From Treponema sp. (GTDB taxonomy: Bacteria > Spirochaetota > Spirochaetia > Treponematales > Breznakiellaceae): 6,342 nt of DNA. Shown in pieces: positions 1-6,226 of the stretch. The stretch is taken from the NCBI GenBank assembly GCA_031255615.1, contig JAIRSD010000091.1:1-6342 (forward strand), read 5' to 3'. Below the pieces are notes generated by a model. It ran no database searches, was not told the DNA's origin, and was given only the letters and a program-made list of their open reading frames with translations. The position numbers and the translations under genes were made by a program. Every line of letters starts with the position of its first letter. The first letter of the stretch is position 1.

Positions 1-129
1 GAAAAACATATCTTTATGAACGCCAGCCGCGAGGTAAGTTTTTTTATGTCGTCTATGAAAAACCAGGTGGTTACCATGGGGACGCTGGGATACGCTATCG
101 AAAATTATTTCGACGAGTACTGTAAATAA
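1..129 (+). CDS. C-terminal end of an unidentified protein (5' end outside window)
   Basis: The frame is open from the first base to a TAA at 127-129 and gives 42 residues, ending in GYAIENYFDEYCK. The stretch is rich in Met, Phe and Tyr, and I see no diagnostic motif or clear membrane segment. It is most likely the tail of a longer gene entering from the left, because no good ribosome binding site precedes the internal ATG codons. I do not recognise the family. The gene converges on the SorC-type regulator, with 14 bases between the two stop codons, so the two cannot share a transcript in the same direction. It could be functionally unrelated to the dehydrogenase operon. Confidence 0.5.
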   Translation, partial: EKHIFMNASREVSFFMSSMKNQVVTMGTLGYAIENYFDEYCK

Positions 130-146
130 GCGCCCGCACGGGCTTA
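127..146. terminator. Hairpin spanning the two convergent stop codons, possible bidirectional terminator
   Basis: TAAGC (127-131) pairs with GCTTA (142-146), continued inward by CC/GG pairs after a two-base bulge. The alternative GCCCG/CGGGC pairing at 132-136 and 139-143 is also perfect. The arms contain the stop codons of both converging genes. The run of T after the stem is poor: the minus strand reads TTATTT, and the plus strand has almost none. Termination is therefore an inference from position and dyad symmetry, not from a textbook U-tract. Confidence 0.35.
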
Positions 147-1088
147 CTCGCAAATGCTCAGCATCTGCAAAGCCGTCAGCTCGTCGGTAAAAAGGTCGGT
201 TATCAGCTCCCCCCTTAGGGCGGCGAGGATGGCCTTGGATTTTTGGCGACCGCAGGCAACGGCGATCCGGCGGGGAATCTGCAAAAAAGAGGATGTGTCT
301 ATCCCCACCACCCGCTGGTTAATCGGGATGTCCATAAATTTTCCCTGTTTGTCGTAATGGTAGCCGCACAGATGCCCGCAGGAGCCTTCGTTGTAGATCT
401 GCCGGGCCTGGGAAGATGACAGAAAGCCGGCGTGGACCGTGGAGCTGTCCTCGGGCTGGTCCGAGCTTAGGCCGATCAGGGCAAGGTCCAGATTTTTGGT
501 TTTTTCCACGGTTTCGCGTATGCCCGGCTCGGAAAGGAGGAGCTGCTTTAATTGGACGGTTTTAACCAAGAGCGGCGAGAGGAAGGGGAAGCTGCGTCCG
601 TTGAGTTTGTCCGCGAGGATCCGGGCGAGCTCGGACCCGTCGTAAAAAAGGGCCGAAGCCCCAAGCCCGCCCATGAGCGGCACCACCTCGCCATCCACGA
701 TGTCCGATTTGGGGACCTGGCGGATGGTGTGGTAGAGGGCCGTTCCCCAGGATATGCCGATGCGTATCCGGTCCACGAGCAGGGTCGAAATAAAACGCGC
801 GGCATGGAGGCAGGTCTGGTACAGGGTCAGGGGATAATCCGTCTCATTGGGGACAACGCAGATGGTATTGAGTTTGTAGAGCCCCATTAAGCGCTGGCTT
901 ACCGGGGAAGAGAAGGGGGAATTGTCGTTGATCCGTATCTCCACGATGCCCTTTTCCCGGCATTCCTTGAGGATATTCGCGATTGTAGGGCGGGAAAGAT
1001 TGTACTTCTTGGCGATTTCCGACTGAGACATGGAATCCATGTAGTAGTTCCTGGCCACCGCAGCCAAAAAATCAAAAGATTTATTCAT
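144..1088 (-). CDS. SorC/DeoR-family transcriptional regulator with sugar-binding domain
   Basis: This is a 314-residue DNA-binding regulator, the usual size for the SorC family. A helix-turn-helix lies at about residues 20-50 (SQSEIAKKYNLSRPTIANIL), followed by a beta segment, EIRI. The rest is the SorC effector domain, with the family's landmarks: GISWGTAL (111-118), GGLGAS (140-145), DLALIGL (201-207), a glycine/aspartate segment near 240-253, ACGRQKSKAI (278-287) and TDELTA (301-306). Family members usually bind phosphosugars or related metabolites and form oligomers on operator DNA. The ATG overlaps the stop of the E3 gene as ATGA (1088-1085), with GAGGG four bases upstream on the minus strand, so the gene is probably translationally coupled to E3 and co-transcribed with the dehydrogenase genes. 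The simplest inference is that it regulates this operon, including its own synthesis. The ligand and the sign of control cannot be read from sequence. Confidence 0.9.
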   Translation of the reverse strand: MNKSFDFLAAVARNYYMDSMSQSEIAKKYNLSRPTIANILKECREKGIVEIRINDNSPFSSPVSQRLMGLYKLNTICVVPNETDYPLTLYQTCLHAARFISTLLVDRIRIGISWGTALYHTIRQVPKSDIVDGEVVPLMGGLGASALFYDGSELARILADKLNGRSFPFLSPLLVKTVQLKQLLLSEPGIRETVEKTKNLDLALIGLSSDQPEDSSTVHAGFLSSSQARQIYNEGSCGHLCGYHYDKQGKFMDIPINQRVVGIDTSSFLQIPRRIAVACGRQKSKAILAALRGELITDLFTDELTALQMLSICE

Positions 1089-2482
1089 TCGGCCCTCTTT
1101 TTCGGGGGGAGATGCAGGCAGCGGCCCAGGCAGTCGGCCGCAGCTTCCATGAGGGCCTCGGAAACCGTCGGGTGCCCGTGGATGATGTCCGCCAGTTCGT
1201 GGACGGTAACTTCCATGGACATAAGGGCTGCGGCCTCGTTGATAATCTCCGCCGCGCCGGGCCCGACAATGTGCACCCCCAAAATGGCGCCGTGTTTCCT
1301 GTCCGCCAGAACCTTGACAAAGCCATCGGCCTCTCCGGCGGCGAGGGCCTTGCCGTTGGCCGCCAGGGGGAATTTGCCTACGGACACGGGGCCTTCCCTT
1401 TCGGCCTCTTCCTGGGTAAGCCCCACGGCGGCGGCTTCCGGGAAGCTGTACACCACGGACGGCACAAAGCGCAGGTCCGCCTTCTTCATGCCCTGCCGGT
1501 CCGCTGCTACGGCGTTCGCCGCCGCGGTTTCCGCCATTTTAAACGCGGCGTGAGCCAGCATCTTCCTCCCGTTTATATCCCCGGGGGCAAAAATTCCCGG
1601 AACAGAAGTTTCCATATAATCGTCCGCAAGGACCTTGCCCTTTTCCGTCCTGACCGCCACATCGCCCAGGCAGGAAATATCCCCGGTGCGGCCTATGGAA
1701 ACGAGGGCCTTGTCGGCCTGCAGCACCTTCCCGCCAGTAAGGGCCAGGTCCAAAGCGCCGCCGTTTTTCTCGATTCCGGCAAGGCCGGCCCCGGTGAGGA
1801 TCTCCGCGCCCCGGGATTGCAGGATCCGGTGAATCAGCGCCGCCGTCTCGGCGTCCATAAAGGGCAGTATCCGGGGAAGCGCCTCGATAATGCTGACCTT
1901 GCTGCCGAAGGACTGGAAGATCATCGCCATTTCCACGCCGATAACCCCGCCGCCGATGACGGCCAGGCGGGGGGGCACTTCTTCCAGGTCGAGGATATCC
2001 GTGCTGGTCAGAACCCCCGGAAGCTCAATCCCCGGTATCGGAAGTTTCGCCGCCCGGGAACCCCCGGCAAGGATCAGCTTTTTGGCGGCGGCCTCCCCCT
2101 GGCCGGCGACGGCGACCCGGCCGGGGGCAAGGAGGCGGCCTTCGCCCCGGAGCAGTTCCACCCCGTTGGACGCGAGGAGGGAGGCTACCCCGGAAGTCAG
2201 CCTTTTAACGACGCGGTTTTTTTCCTTTATTACCGTAGGCATATCCACGGAAACACGGGGATCGCTTATGGCAATCCCCCGCCCGGCCGCCCCGGAGATC
2301 TCGTGGATCAGCTCGGCAGTTTTCAGCAGGGCCTTGGTGGGAATGCAGCCCCTGTTCAAACAGGTCCCCCCCAGCTCGTCCTTTTCAACCAATGCCGTCC
2401 TGGCGCCCAGGCGGGCGGCCTTGATGGCCGCCACATAGCCGGCGGGCCCCCCGCCGATAACAAGCACGTCGTATTCTTTCAC
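1085..2482 (-). CDS. lpdA: Dihydrolipoyl dehydrogenase (E3 component)
   Basis: This 465-residue cytoplasmic flavoprotein reoxidises the dihydrolipoyl arm of E2 and reduces NAD+. All class I disulfide oxidoreductase landmarks are present: the FAD-binding GGGPAG (10-15), the redox disulfide C41/C46 in GGTCLNRGCIPTK, the NAD-binding GGGVIG (177-182), the second FAD motif APGDI (299-303), and the dimer-interface catalytic pair H437/E442 in HGHPTVSE. Length is typical for the family and there is no N-terminal lipoyl domain, so the lipoyl group is supplied only by E2. Translation starts at GTG (2482-2480), with AAAGGAAA on the minus strand about eight bases upstream. This is the only start that keeps the intact N-terminal beta strand before the FAD motif. 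The usual ATGS segment reads AGGS (139-142), a mild variation. A 241-base gap separates it from E2. It overlaps the regulator by four bases. Confidence 0.97.
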   Translation of the reverse strand: MKEYDVLVIGGGPAGYVAAIKAARLGARTALVEKDELGGTCLNRGCIPTKALLKTAELIHEISGAAGRGIAISDPRVSVDMPTVIKEKNRVVKRLTSGVASLLASNGVELLRGEGRLLAPGRVAVAGQGEAAAKKLILAGGSRAAKLPIPGIELPGVLTSTDILDLEEVPPRLAVIGGGVIGVEMAMIFQSFGSKVSIIEALPRILPFMDAETAALIHRILQSRGAEILTGAGLAGIEKNGGALDLALTGGKVLQADKALVSIGRTGDISCLGDVAVRTEKGKVLADDYMETSVPGIFAPGDINGRKMLAHAAFKMAETAAANAVAADRQGMKKADLRFVPSVVYSFPEAAAVGLTQEEAEREGPVSVGKFPLAANGKALAAGEADGFVKVLADRKHGAILGVHIVGPGAAEIINEAAALMSMEVTVHELADIIHGHPTVSEALMEAAADCLGRCLHLPPKKRAE

Positions 2483-2550
2483 GGTTATTTCCTTTCCGGT
2501 ACAGGAATATCTGCCGCAATTCTACGGCAAAAGCCGGCAAACTGCTAGTA

Positions 2551-2587
2551 GCATACGGTACGCCGGCGGTTTTACCTTACCGCGTGC
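2551..2587. repeat. Imperfect inverted repeat in the E2-E3 gap
   Basis: GCATACGGTA (2551-2560) and TACCGCGTGC (2578-2587) pair over ten positions with one wobble and one mismatch, around a 17-base loop. It lies upstream of the E3 ribosome binding site and next to the larger structured element. There is no T-run, so I do not call it a terminator. Its role is unknown. Confidence 0.4.
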
Positions 2588-2589
2588 AT

Positions 2590-2706
2590 TTTTGGCGAAG
2601 CCCGCGCAAGGGATAGAAGCGGAAATCCTTTTGGCGCAGCCAAAAGATTGGAGCGTATAGCCCGGTCCGTCCGCAAAGCGGCGCGCAAGGCGGACGGATG
2701 CGCCCG
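2590..2706. repeat. Structured intergenic repeat-like element with nested hairpins
   Basis: This segment fills most of the 241-base gap between E2 and E3 and has several layers of symmetry. The core hairpin is CTTTTGGC (2628-2635) and GCCAAAAG (2639-2646) around GCA, extended by AAT/ATT past one bulged C. Outside it lie two internal-loop strands of 11 bases each, ATAGAAGCGGA (2613-2623) and GGAGCGTATAG (2650-2660), closed by GGG (2610-2612) and CCC (2661-2663). Next to it a 9-bp stem, TCCGTCCGC (2666-2674) with GCGGACGGA (2690-2698), encloses 15 bases. CGCGCAAGG occurs twice (2603-2611, 2682-2690), and TTTTGGCG(A/C)AGCC also occurs twice (2590-2602, 2629-2641). No plausible gene lies here. 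From memory it resembles recurring intergenic repeats of Treponema and Bacteroidota genomes. That resemblance is unchecked. Confidence 0.6.
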
Positions 2707-2723
2707 AATTCTTCCGAAAGCCC

Positions 2724-3992
2724 TTAGGCCAGGACCAGGAGGGGCGATTCCAGGAGGTCCTTTACGGTTTTAAGAAAGAGGGCGGAATCCGCGCCGTCGG
2801 CGATCCGGTGGTCAAAGCTCAGGGAAAGCCCCATGAGTTTCCGGCTTAGCACCTTGTCCCCGGCGAGCCTGAGCTCGTCCTCTATGGCGCAGACCCCCAG
2901 GATCGCGGCTTCGGGCGGGTTGATGATGGGCGTGAAGAGGGTAATCCCGTACATGCCCACATTGGTCACCGTGAAGGTGCCCCCGCCCGTATCGGCGCCG
3001 GAAAGCCTGCCTTCCCGGGCTTTGGCGGCCAATTCCGCCGCCTTTGCGGAAATTTGCCGCAGGCCCAGGCCCTGGGCATCGCGGATCACCGGGACCAGGA
3101 GCCCGCGCTCGGTGGCTACCGCCACGCCCAGATTCACGCTGCCCCGGCAGACGAGTTCATTGCCGTCCAGCACGGAATTCATGCGGGGGTGGGACTCCAG
3201 GGCCCTGGCCGCCGCCGCCAGGACGAAGTCGTTTACGGTAATCCGCATCCCCGGCTGCTCGTTCAGTTCTTTTCTGATCTCCAGCATACGGGTAACATCG
3301 GCGCGGGTATGCTCGGTGACGTCCGGAATGGTCTGCCTGCTTTCCAGCATGCGCCGGCCGGTGATCCGCTGCACGCTGGTCAGCGGTATCCGGGTATCCG
3401 GCCTGCCGCCGCGCCCCGGGACCGGGGAGGGGAGGTCCTGGCTGAAGATCTTGCCCGCGTGGCCGGAGCCCCTGACCCCCTCCAGGGAGATGCCCTGATC
3501 CTCCGCCACGCGCCGGGCCAGGGGGGTGGCTTTGGCGGCGGTTTCCAGGTCTGCCAGGCGTATCTCGCCGTATTTGCCCCCGGCCTTGACGGAGCCCAGA
3601 TCTATGCCCCGGTCCCGCGCGGCTTTCCGGGCCGCCGGGGTGGCCTTGATCCGGCCGCCCGCTCCGGGGGCCTTTTCCTGCGCCGGGGCATCCGGGAGTG
3701 TTGCGGCTTCCGCCGGCCCGGCCGGGAGCGCCGGGGTTTCCGGGACAGGCTCGCCGGGCTGCCCCACCCAGGCGATCACCCTGGTTACCGGGACGGTTTC
3801 CCCGGCCTTCCCCGTCACGGCCAGGATAACCCCGTCATAATCGGATTCCAGATCCATGGCGGATTTATCGGTCTCGATGACCGCCACAATATCGCCCTTC
3901 TTGACCCTGTCCCCTTCCTTTACCCGCCATTCTACGATAACCCCTTCTTCCATAGCCATGCCTGTCTTGGGCATGATGATCGAGTTGGCCAT
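2724..3992 (-). CDS. Dihydrolipoamide acyltransferase (E2 component) with two tandem subunit-binding domains
   Basis: This is the 422-residue core of the complex. It carries the lipoyl arm and transfers the acyl group to CoA. Residues 1-77 form one lipoyl domain, with the lipoylated lysine predicted at K43 in ETDKSAMD. An Ala/Pro-rich flexible linker follows (about 79-113). Next come two peripheral subunit-binding domains in tandem, at about 116-150 and 154-187. Both begin KATP and end in G.I..(A/Q)DL, and about half their positions are identical by eye. A short linker leads to the catalytic domain (about 200-422), whose active-site motif DHRIADG has H395 and D399. Canonical E2 proteins usually have one binding domain. 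The start is fixed by a strong minus-strand AAGGAGG five bases before ATG. E1 beta lies 48 bases upstream in the transcript. The motifs do not separate acetyl from other acyl specificities, so no gene symbol is given. Confidence 0.95.
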   Translation of the reverse strand: MANSIIMPKTGMAMEEGVIVEWRVKEGDRVKKGDIVAVIETDKSAMDLESDYDGVILAVTGKAGETVPVTRVIAWVGQPGEPVPETPALPAGPAEAATLPDAPAQEKAPGAGGRIKATPAARKAARDRGIDLGSVKAGGKYGEIRLADLETAAKATPLARRVAEDQGISLEGVRGSGHAGKIFSQDLPSPVPGRGGRPDTRIPLTSVQRITGRRMLESRQTIPDVTEHTRADVTRMLEIRKELNEQPGMRITVNDFVLAAAARALESHPRMNSVLDGNELVCRGSVNLGVAVATERGLLVPVIRDAQGLGLRQISAKAAELAAKAREGRLSGADTGGGTFTVTNVGMYGITLFTPIINPPEAAILGVCAIEDELRLAGDKVLSRKLMGLSLSFDHRIADGADSALFLKTVKDLLESPLLVLA

Positions 3993-4013
3993 GTTTTCCT
4001 CCTTAAAAAATAT

Positions 4014-4039
4014 AGGCTCATACAGGCTGCAAACAGGCT
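4014..4039. repeat. Three phased AGGCT motifs in the E1 beta-E2 gap
   Basis: AGGCT occurs at 4014-4018, 4024-4028 and 4035-4039, a spacing of 10-11 bases or about one helical turn. The longer ACAGGCTGC (4022-4030) recurs at 5112-5120 in the E1 alpha-E1 beta gap. The copies are short, so chance is quite possible. No function can be assigned. Confidence 0.3.
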
Positions 4040-4040
4040 C

Positions 4041-5021
4041 CTAGAGCAGCGATTCTATCGCGTCGCGGATCTTCTCCTCCGTGGGGACCACCTGGGCCTC
4101 AAGGCGGGGATTGTAGGGGATGGGAACGTCCAGCCCGCCGAGCCGCTTGACGGGGGCGTCCAGGCAGAAAAACGCCTCGCTGTCGGCGATAACCGCGGCG
4201 ATTTCCCCGCCGAACCCGCCGGTCAGGCAGGCTTCGTGGACGATGAGGACCTTGCCGGTTTTCTTTACGGATTCGACAAGGGTTTCCCTGTCCAGGGGGA
4301 CCAGGGTCCTGATATCGATCACTTCCGCGTCGGCCCCCTTTTTCGCCATCTCCCCGGCCACTTTAAGGCAGCGGGGGACCATCCTGCCGTAGGTGATGAC
4401 CGTCAGGTCCCTGCCCTCCCGCTTGACATCGGCCTTGCCCAGGGGGACGACGTACTCGTCGCCGGGTTCGGGAACCGGCCCCTTGGTCCGGTAGAGCAGC
4501 TTCTGCTCGAAAAAGACCACCGGGTTGGGATCGTATATGGCCGATTTCAAAAGGCCCTTGGCGTCGTAGGGCGTGGAGGGGACCACCACCTTGAGGCCCG
4601 GCACATGGCACACCCAGGCTTCCAGGCTCTGGCTGTGCTGCTCCGCCGCGCCCGTCCCCGAGCCCCCCGGCGTCCTGAGCACCATGGGCACCGAGCCCTG
4701 CCCGCCGAACTGGAAGCGGTTCTTGGCGGCCTGGTTGACCAGGGGCTCCATAGCCAGGGTAATAAAGTCGCTGAACATGATCTCCACTATGGGGAGAAGC
4801 CCGGTCATGGCGGCGCCCACGGCGCAGCCGGTGATCGCCAGCTCCGAGATGGGGGTATCCCGGACCCGCTCCTCCCCGAATTCCTCCACCATACCCCGGG
4901 AAACCCCAAAGGCCCCGCCGTACACTCCCACATCCTCGCCCATAAAGACGATCCGGTTATCCTTACGCATCTCTTCGCTCATGGCCTCCCTCAGGGCCTC
5001 GGCGTAGGTAATTTCACGCAT
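4041..5021 (-). CDS. acoB: Thiamine-dependent 2-oxoacid/acetoin dehydrogenase E1 component, beta subunit
   Basis: This 326-residue subunit forms the E1 heterotetramer with the alpha subunit encoded just upstream. The N-terminal pyrimidine-binding transketolase fold (about 1-180) has [12 protein letters not shown] (28-39), the DTPISE segment with E60, expected to activate the thiamine diphosphate, and the QHSQS loop (127-131) with H128. The C-terminal transketolase fold (about 195-320) has [19 protein letters not shown] and the [11 protein letters not shown] segment. The frame continues upstream to an ATG at 5060, which would add 13 residues. I choose the ATG at 5021 because GGGAGGAG lies five bases before it and because family members begin [13 protein letters not shown]. 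The symbol follows the AcoA-like partner. A PdhB role is equally possible on sequence alone. Structured RNA may control its translation, as described for the gap upstream. Confidence 0.93.
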   Translation of the reverse strand: MREITYAEALREAMSEEMRKDNRIVFMGEDVGVYGGAFGVSRGMVEEFGEERVRDTPISELAITGCAVGAAMTGLLPIVEIMFSDFITLAMEPLVNQAAKNRFQFGGQGSVPMVLRTPGGSGTGAAEQHSQSLEAWVCHVPGLKVVVPSTPYDAKGLLKSAIYDPNPVVFFEQKLLYRTKGPVPEPGDEYVVPLGKADVKREGRDLTVITYGRMVPRCLKVAGEMAKKGADAEVIDIRTLVPLDRETLVESVKKTGKVLIVHEACLTGGFGGEIAAVIADSEAFFCLDAPVKRLGGLDVPIPYNPRLEAQVVPTEEKIRDAIESLL

Positions 5022-5026
5022 AAACA

Positions 5027-5034
5027 CTCCTCCC
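5027..5034 (-). promoter_or_regulatory. Shine-Dalgarno sequence of E1 beta, partly inside a competing stem
   Basis: GGGAGGAG on the minus strand ends five bases before the ATG at 5021 and decides that start over the in-frame ATG at 5060. Its 3' part can pair with minus-strand AAACTCC (5042-5036) in a 7-bp stem with a two-base bulge and a five-base loop, which would hide it. It also overlaps the 10-base palindrome CTCCCGGGAG (5030-5039). Confidence 0.7.
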
Positions 5035-5038
5035 GGGA

Positions 5039-5062
5039 GTTTGTCGCGCTCCGCGCACAAAC
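5039..5062 (-). promoter_or_regulatory. Hairpin just upstream of the E1 beta ribosome binding site
   Basis: On the minus strand GTTTGTGCGC pairs with GCGCGACAAAC (plus-strand arms 5053-5062 and 5039-5049): ten base pairs with one bulged G and a GGA loop. Bases 5039-5042 are also needed for the alternative stem that covers the Shine-Dalgarno sequence, so the two folds exclude each other. Any switching role is inference. No ligand domain is recognisable. Confidence 0.45.
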
Positions 5063-5067
5063 CCCCG

Positions 5068-5091
5068 AAAAATCGCCGATCAGGCGATTTT
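5068..5091 (-). terminator. Terminator-like hairpin inside the operon, between E1 alpha and E1 beta
   Basis: AAAATCGCC (5069-5077) and GGCGATTTT (5083-5091) form a perfect 9-bp stem around five bases. In the direction of transcription (minus) the stem is followed at once by a run of five T, counting the T at 5068, then CGGGGG. It lies about 57 bases after the E1 alpha stop codon. The A/T-rich lower stem and short T-run suggest partial termination or an mRNA stabiliser or processing site, not a full stop, because all four enzyme subunits must be made. A GCGGGCCCGC palindrome (5131-5140) lies between it and E1 alpha. Confidence 0.5.
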
Positions 5092-5147
5092 ACTCTGCAA
5101 ACCCCGTAACAACAGGCTGCCCGGCAAACAGCGGGCCCGCCGCCGCA

Positions 5148-6149
5148 TTACAGGACAAAGCCGTTTTTGTGCCCCTGGGATCTCATGTCCCCTTCGGCGT
5201 AGACATCGTCAAGAATACGCTCAATGCCAAGTTCCGGGCTTGCCTCCGCGAAGGCCACCGCCGCCGCGACATCCTCCCGGGTCTGGCCGTCGAATCCCTC
5301 AAGCTCCGCCCCGGTAAATACCTGCTCTTTCAGAAGGTATTCCCGGTAACGCTTGATAGGGCACTTCAGCTTCCATTCATTGACCTCTTCCTTGGTCCGG
5401 TAAACCTGGGGATCGCTCTTGGAATGGCCCATCCAGCGGTACGTATTGAGCACCATAAAGGCCGGCCCGTTTTTAAGCACGTACTCCCGGGCCGCGCGGG
5501 TCTCCCGGTAAACCGCCAGCACGTCGTTGCCGTCCACGGAGATCCCCTTTATGCCGTAGGAAGCCGCGCGGGAAGAGATGTCGGTAATGTGCATGGACTT
5601 GCTGATGTGGGTGGACATCCCGTACAGGTTATTGGTGCAGACAAACAGGACCGGAAGCCCCCACACCGAGGCCAGGTTCAAAGATTCATGAAAAGCCCCC
5701 TCGTTGGTCGCGCCGTCGCCGAAAAAGCTGACGGTAATGTTGTCCCGCTTGAAGTACTTCTGGGAGAGCGCCGCCCCCACCGCCACGGGAATACCCCCGG
5801 CAACCACGCCGTTGGCCCCCAGGCTCCCCACGGAAAAATCGGCGATATGCATGCAGCCCCCCTTCCCCTTGCAGTAGCCGTTCGCCTTCCCCAAAAATTC
5901 CGCCATCATCCGCTTCATATCCATACCCCTGCCGATGGCCTGGTTGTGGCCCCGGTGGGTCTGGGCTATCATGTCTTCTTTTTCAAGGGCGGTGCAAACC
6001 CCCACCCCGGTAGCCTCCTCCCCGATACAGAAATGGGCCGTGCCGTGGACCTTGCCCTCCACAAACAGCCGGGCCGCAGTTTCCTCAAAATTCCGGGTCC
6101 GGGCCATTTTCAGGTACAGATCCGCGTGTAATTCCCTGGACAGTTCCAT
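5148..6149 (-). CDS. acoA: Thiamine-dependent 2-oxoacid/acetoin dehydrogenase E1 component, alpha subunit
   Basis: This 333-residue subunit is the first gene of the operon. It binds thiamine diphosphate and Mg2+ and, with the beta subunit, performs the decarboxylation or cleavage that loads an acyl group on E2. The thiamine-binding motif runs from GDG (144-146) to NN (173-174). HRGHNQAIGRG (65-75) and the loop YRWMGHSKSDP (237-247, with H242) are the active-site histidine segments of the family. GKGGCMHIADFSVGSLGANG (95-114) and FFGDGATNEGAFHESLNLAS (142-161) are closer to acetoin dehydrogenase AcoA than to classical pyruvate dehydrogenase E1 alpha, as I remember those families. The call is therefore AcoA-like with substrate open. 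The ATG at 6149 has AAGGAGG eight bases upstream. The stop is 126 bases before the E1 beta start. No kinase or phosphatase gene is visible. Confidence 0.94.
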   Translation of the reverse strand: MELSRELHADLYLKMARTRNFEETAARLFVEGKVHGTAHFCIGEEATGVGVCTALEKEDMIAQTHRGHNQAIGRGMDMKRMMAEFLGKANGYCKGKGGCMHIADFSVGSLGANGVVAGGIPVAVGAALSQKYFKRDNITVSFFGDGATNEGAFHESLNLASVWGLPVLFVCTNNLYGMSTHISKSMHITDISSRAASYGIKGISVDGNDVLAVYRETRAAREYVLKNGPAFMVLNTYRWMGHSKSDPQVYRTKEEVNEWKLKCPIKRYREYLLKEQVFTGAELEGFDGQTREDVAAAVAFAEASPELGIERILDDVYAEGDMRSQGHKNGFVL

Positions 6150-6226
6150 CCCAAATGCCTCCTTGAATGCGGGACATCGTTCGAGCCCGTTCCAAAAACC
6201 GAGATTTCGGAGCGGCCCTATTTAGA

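Noticed and set aside
1112..2548. A plus-strand open frame of 478 codons antisense to E3.
   Set aside because: It is codon-aligned with a complete, conserved E3 gene and has the same codon-bias explanation. Its composition is unlike a real protein.
2483..2723. A small gene or a tRNA in the E2-E3 gap.
   Set aside because: No open frame with a start and ribosome binding site is evident, and the hairpins do not form a cloverleaf with the conserved tRNA arms.
5022..5060. An E1 beta start at the ATG at 5060, adding 13 residues.
   Set aside because: The ATG at 5021 has a strong Shine-Dalgarno at the right distance and matches the family's N-terminus. The added residues are translated hairpin sequence.
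3054..6131. A plus-strand open frame of 1025 codons running antisense to E2, E1 beta and E1 alpha.
   Set aside because: All three minus-strand genes and their gaps are in the same frame, and this frame is codon-aligned with them. It stays open because the genes avoid the codons TTA, CTA and TCA. The translation is rich in Gly, Pro, His and Arg with no domain, and it ends at a TTA leucine codon of E1 alpha.
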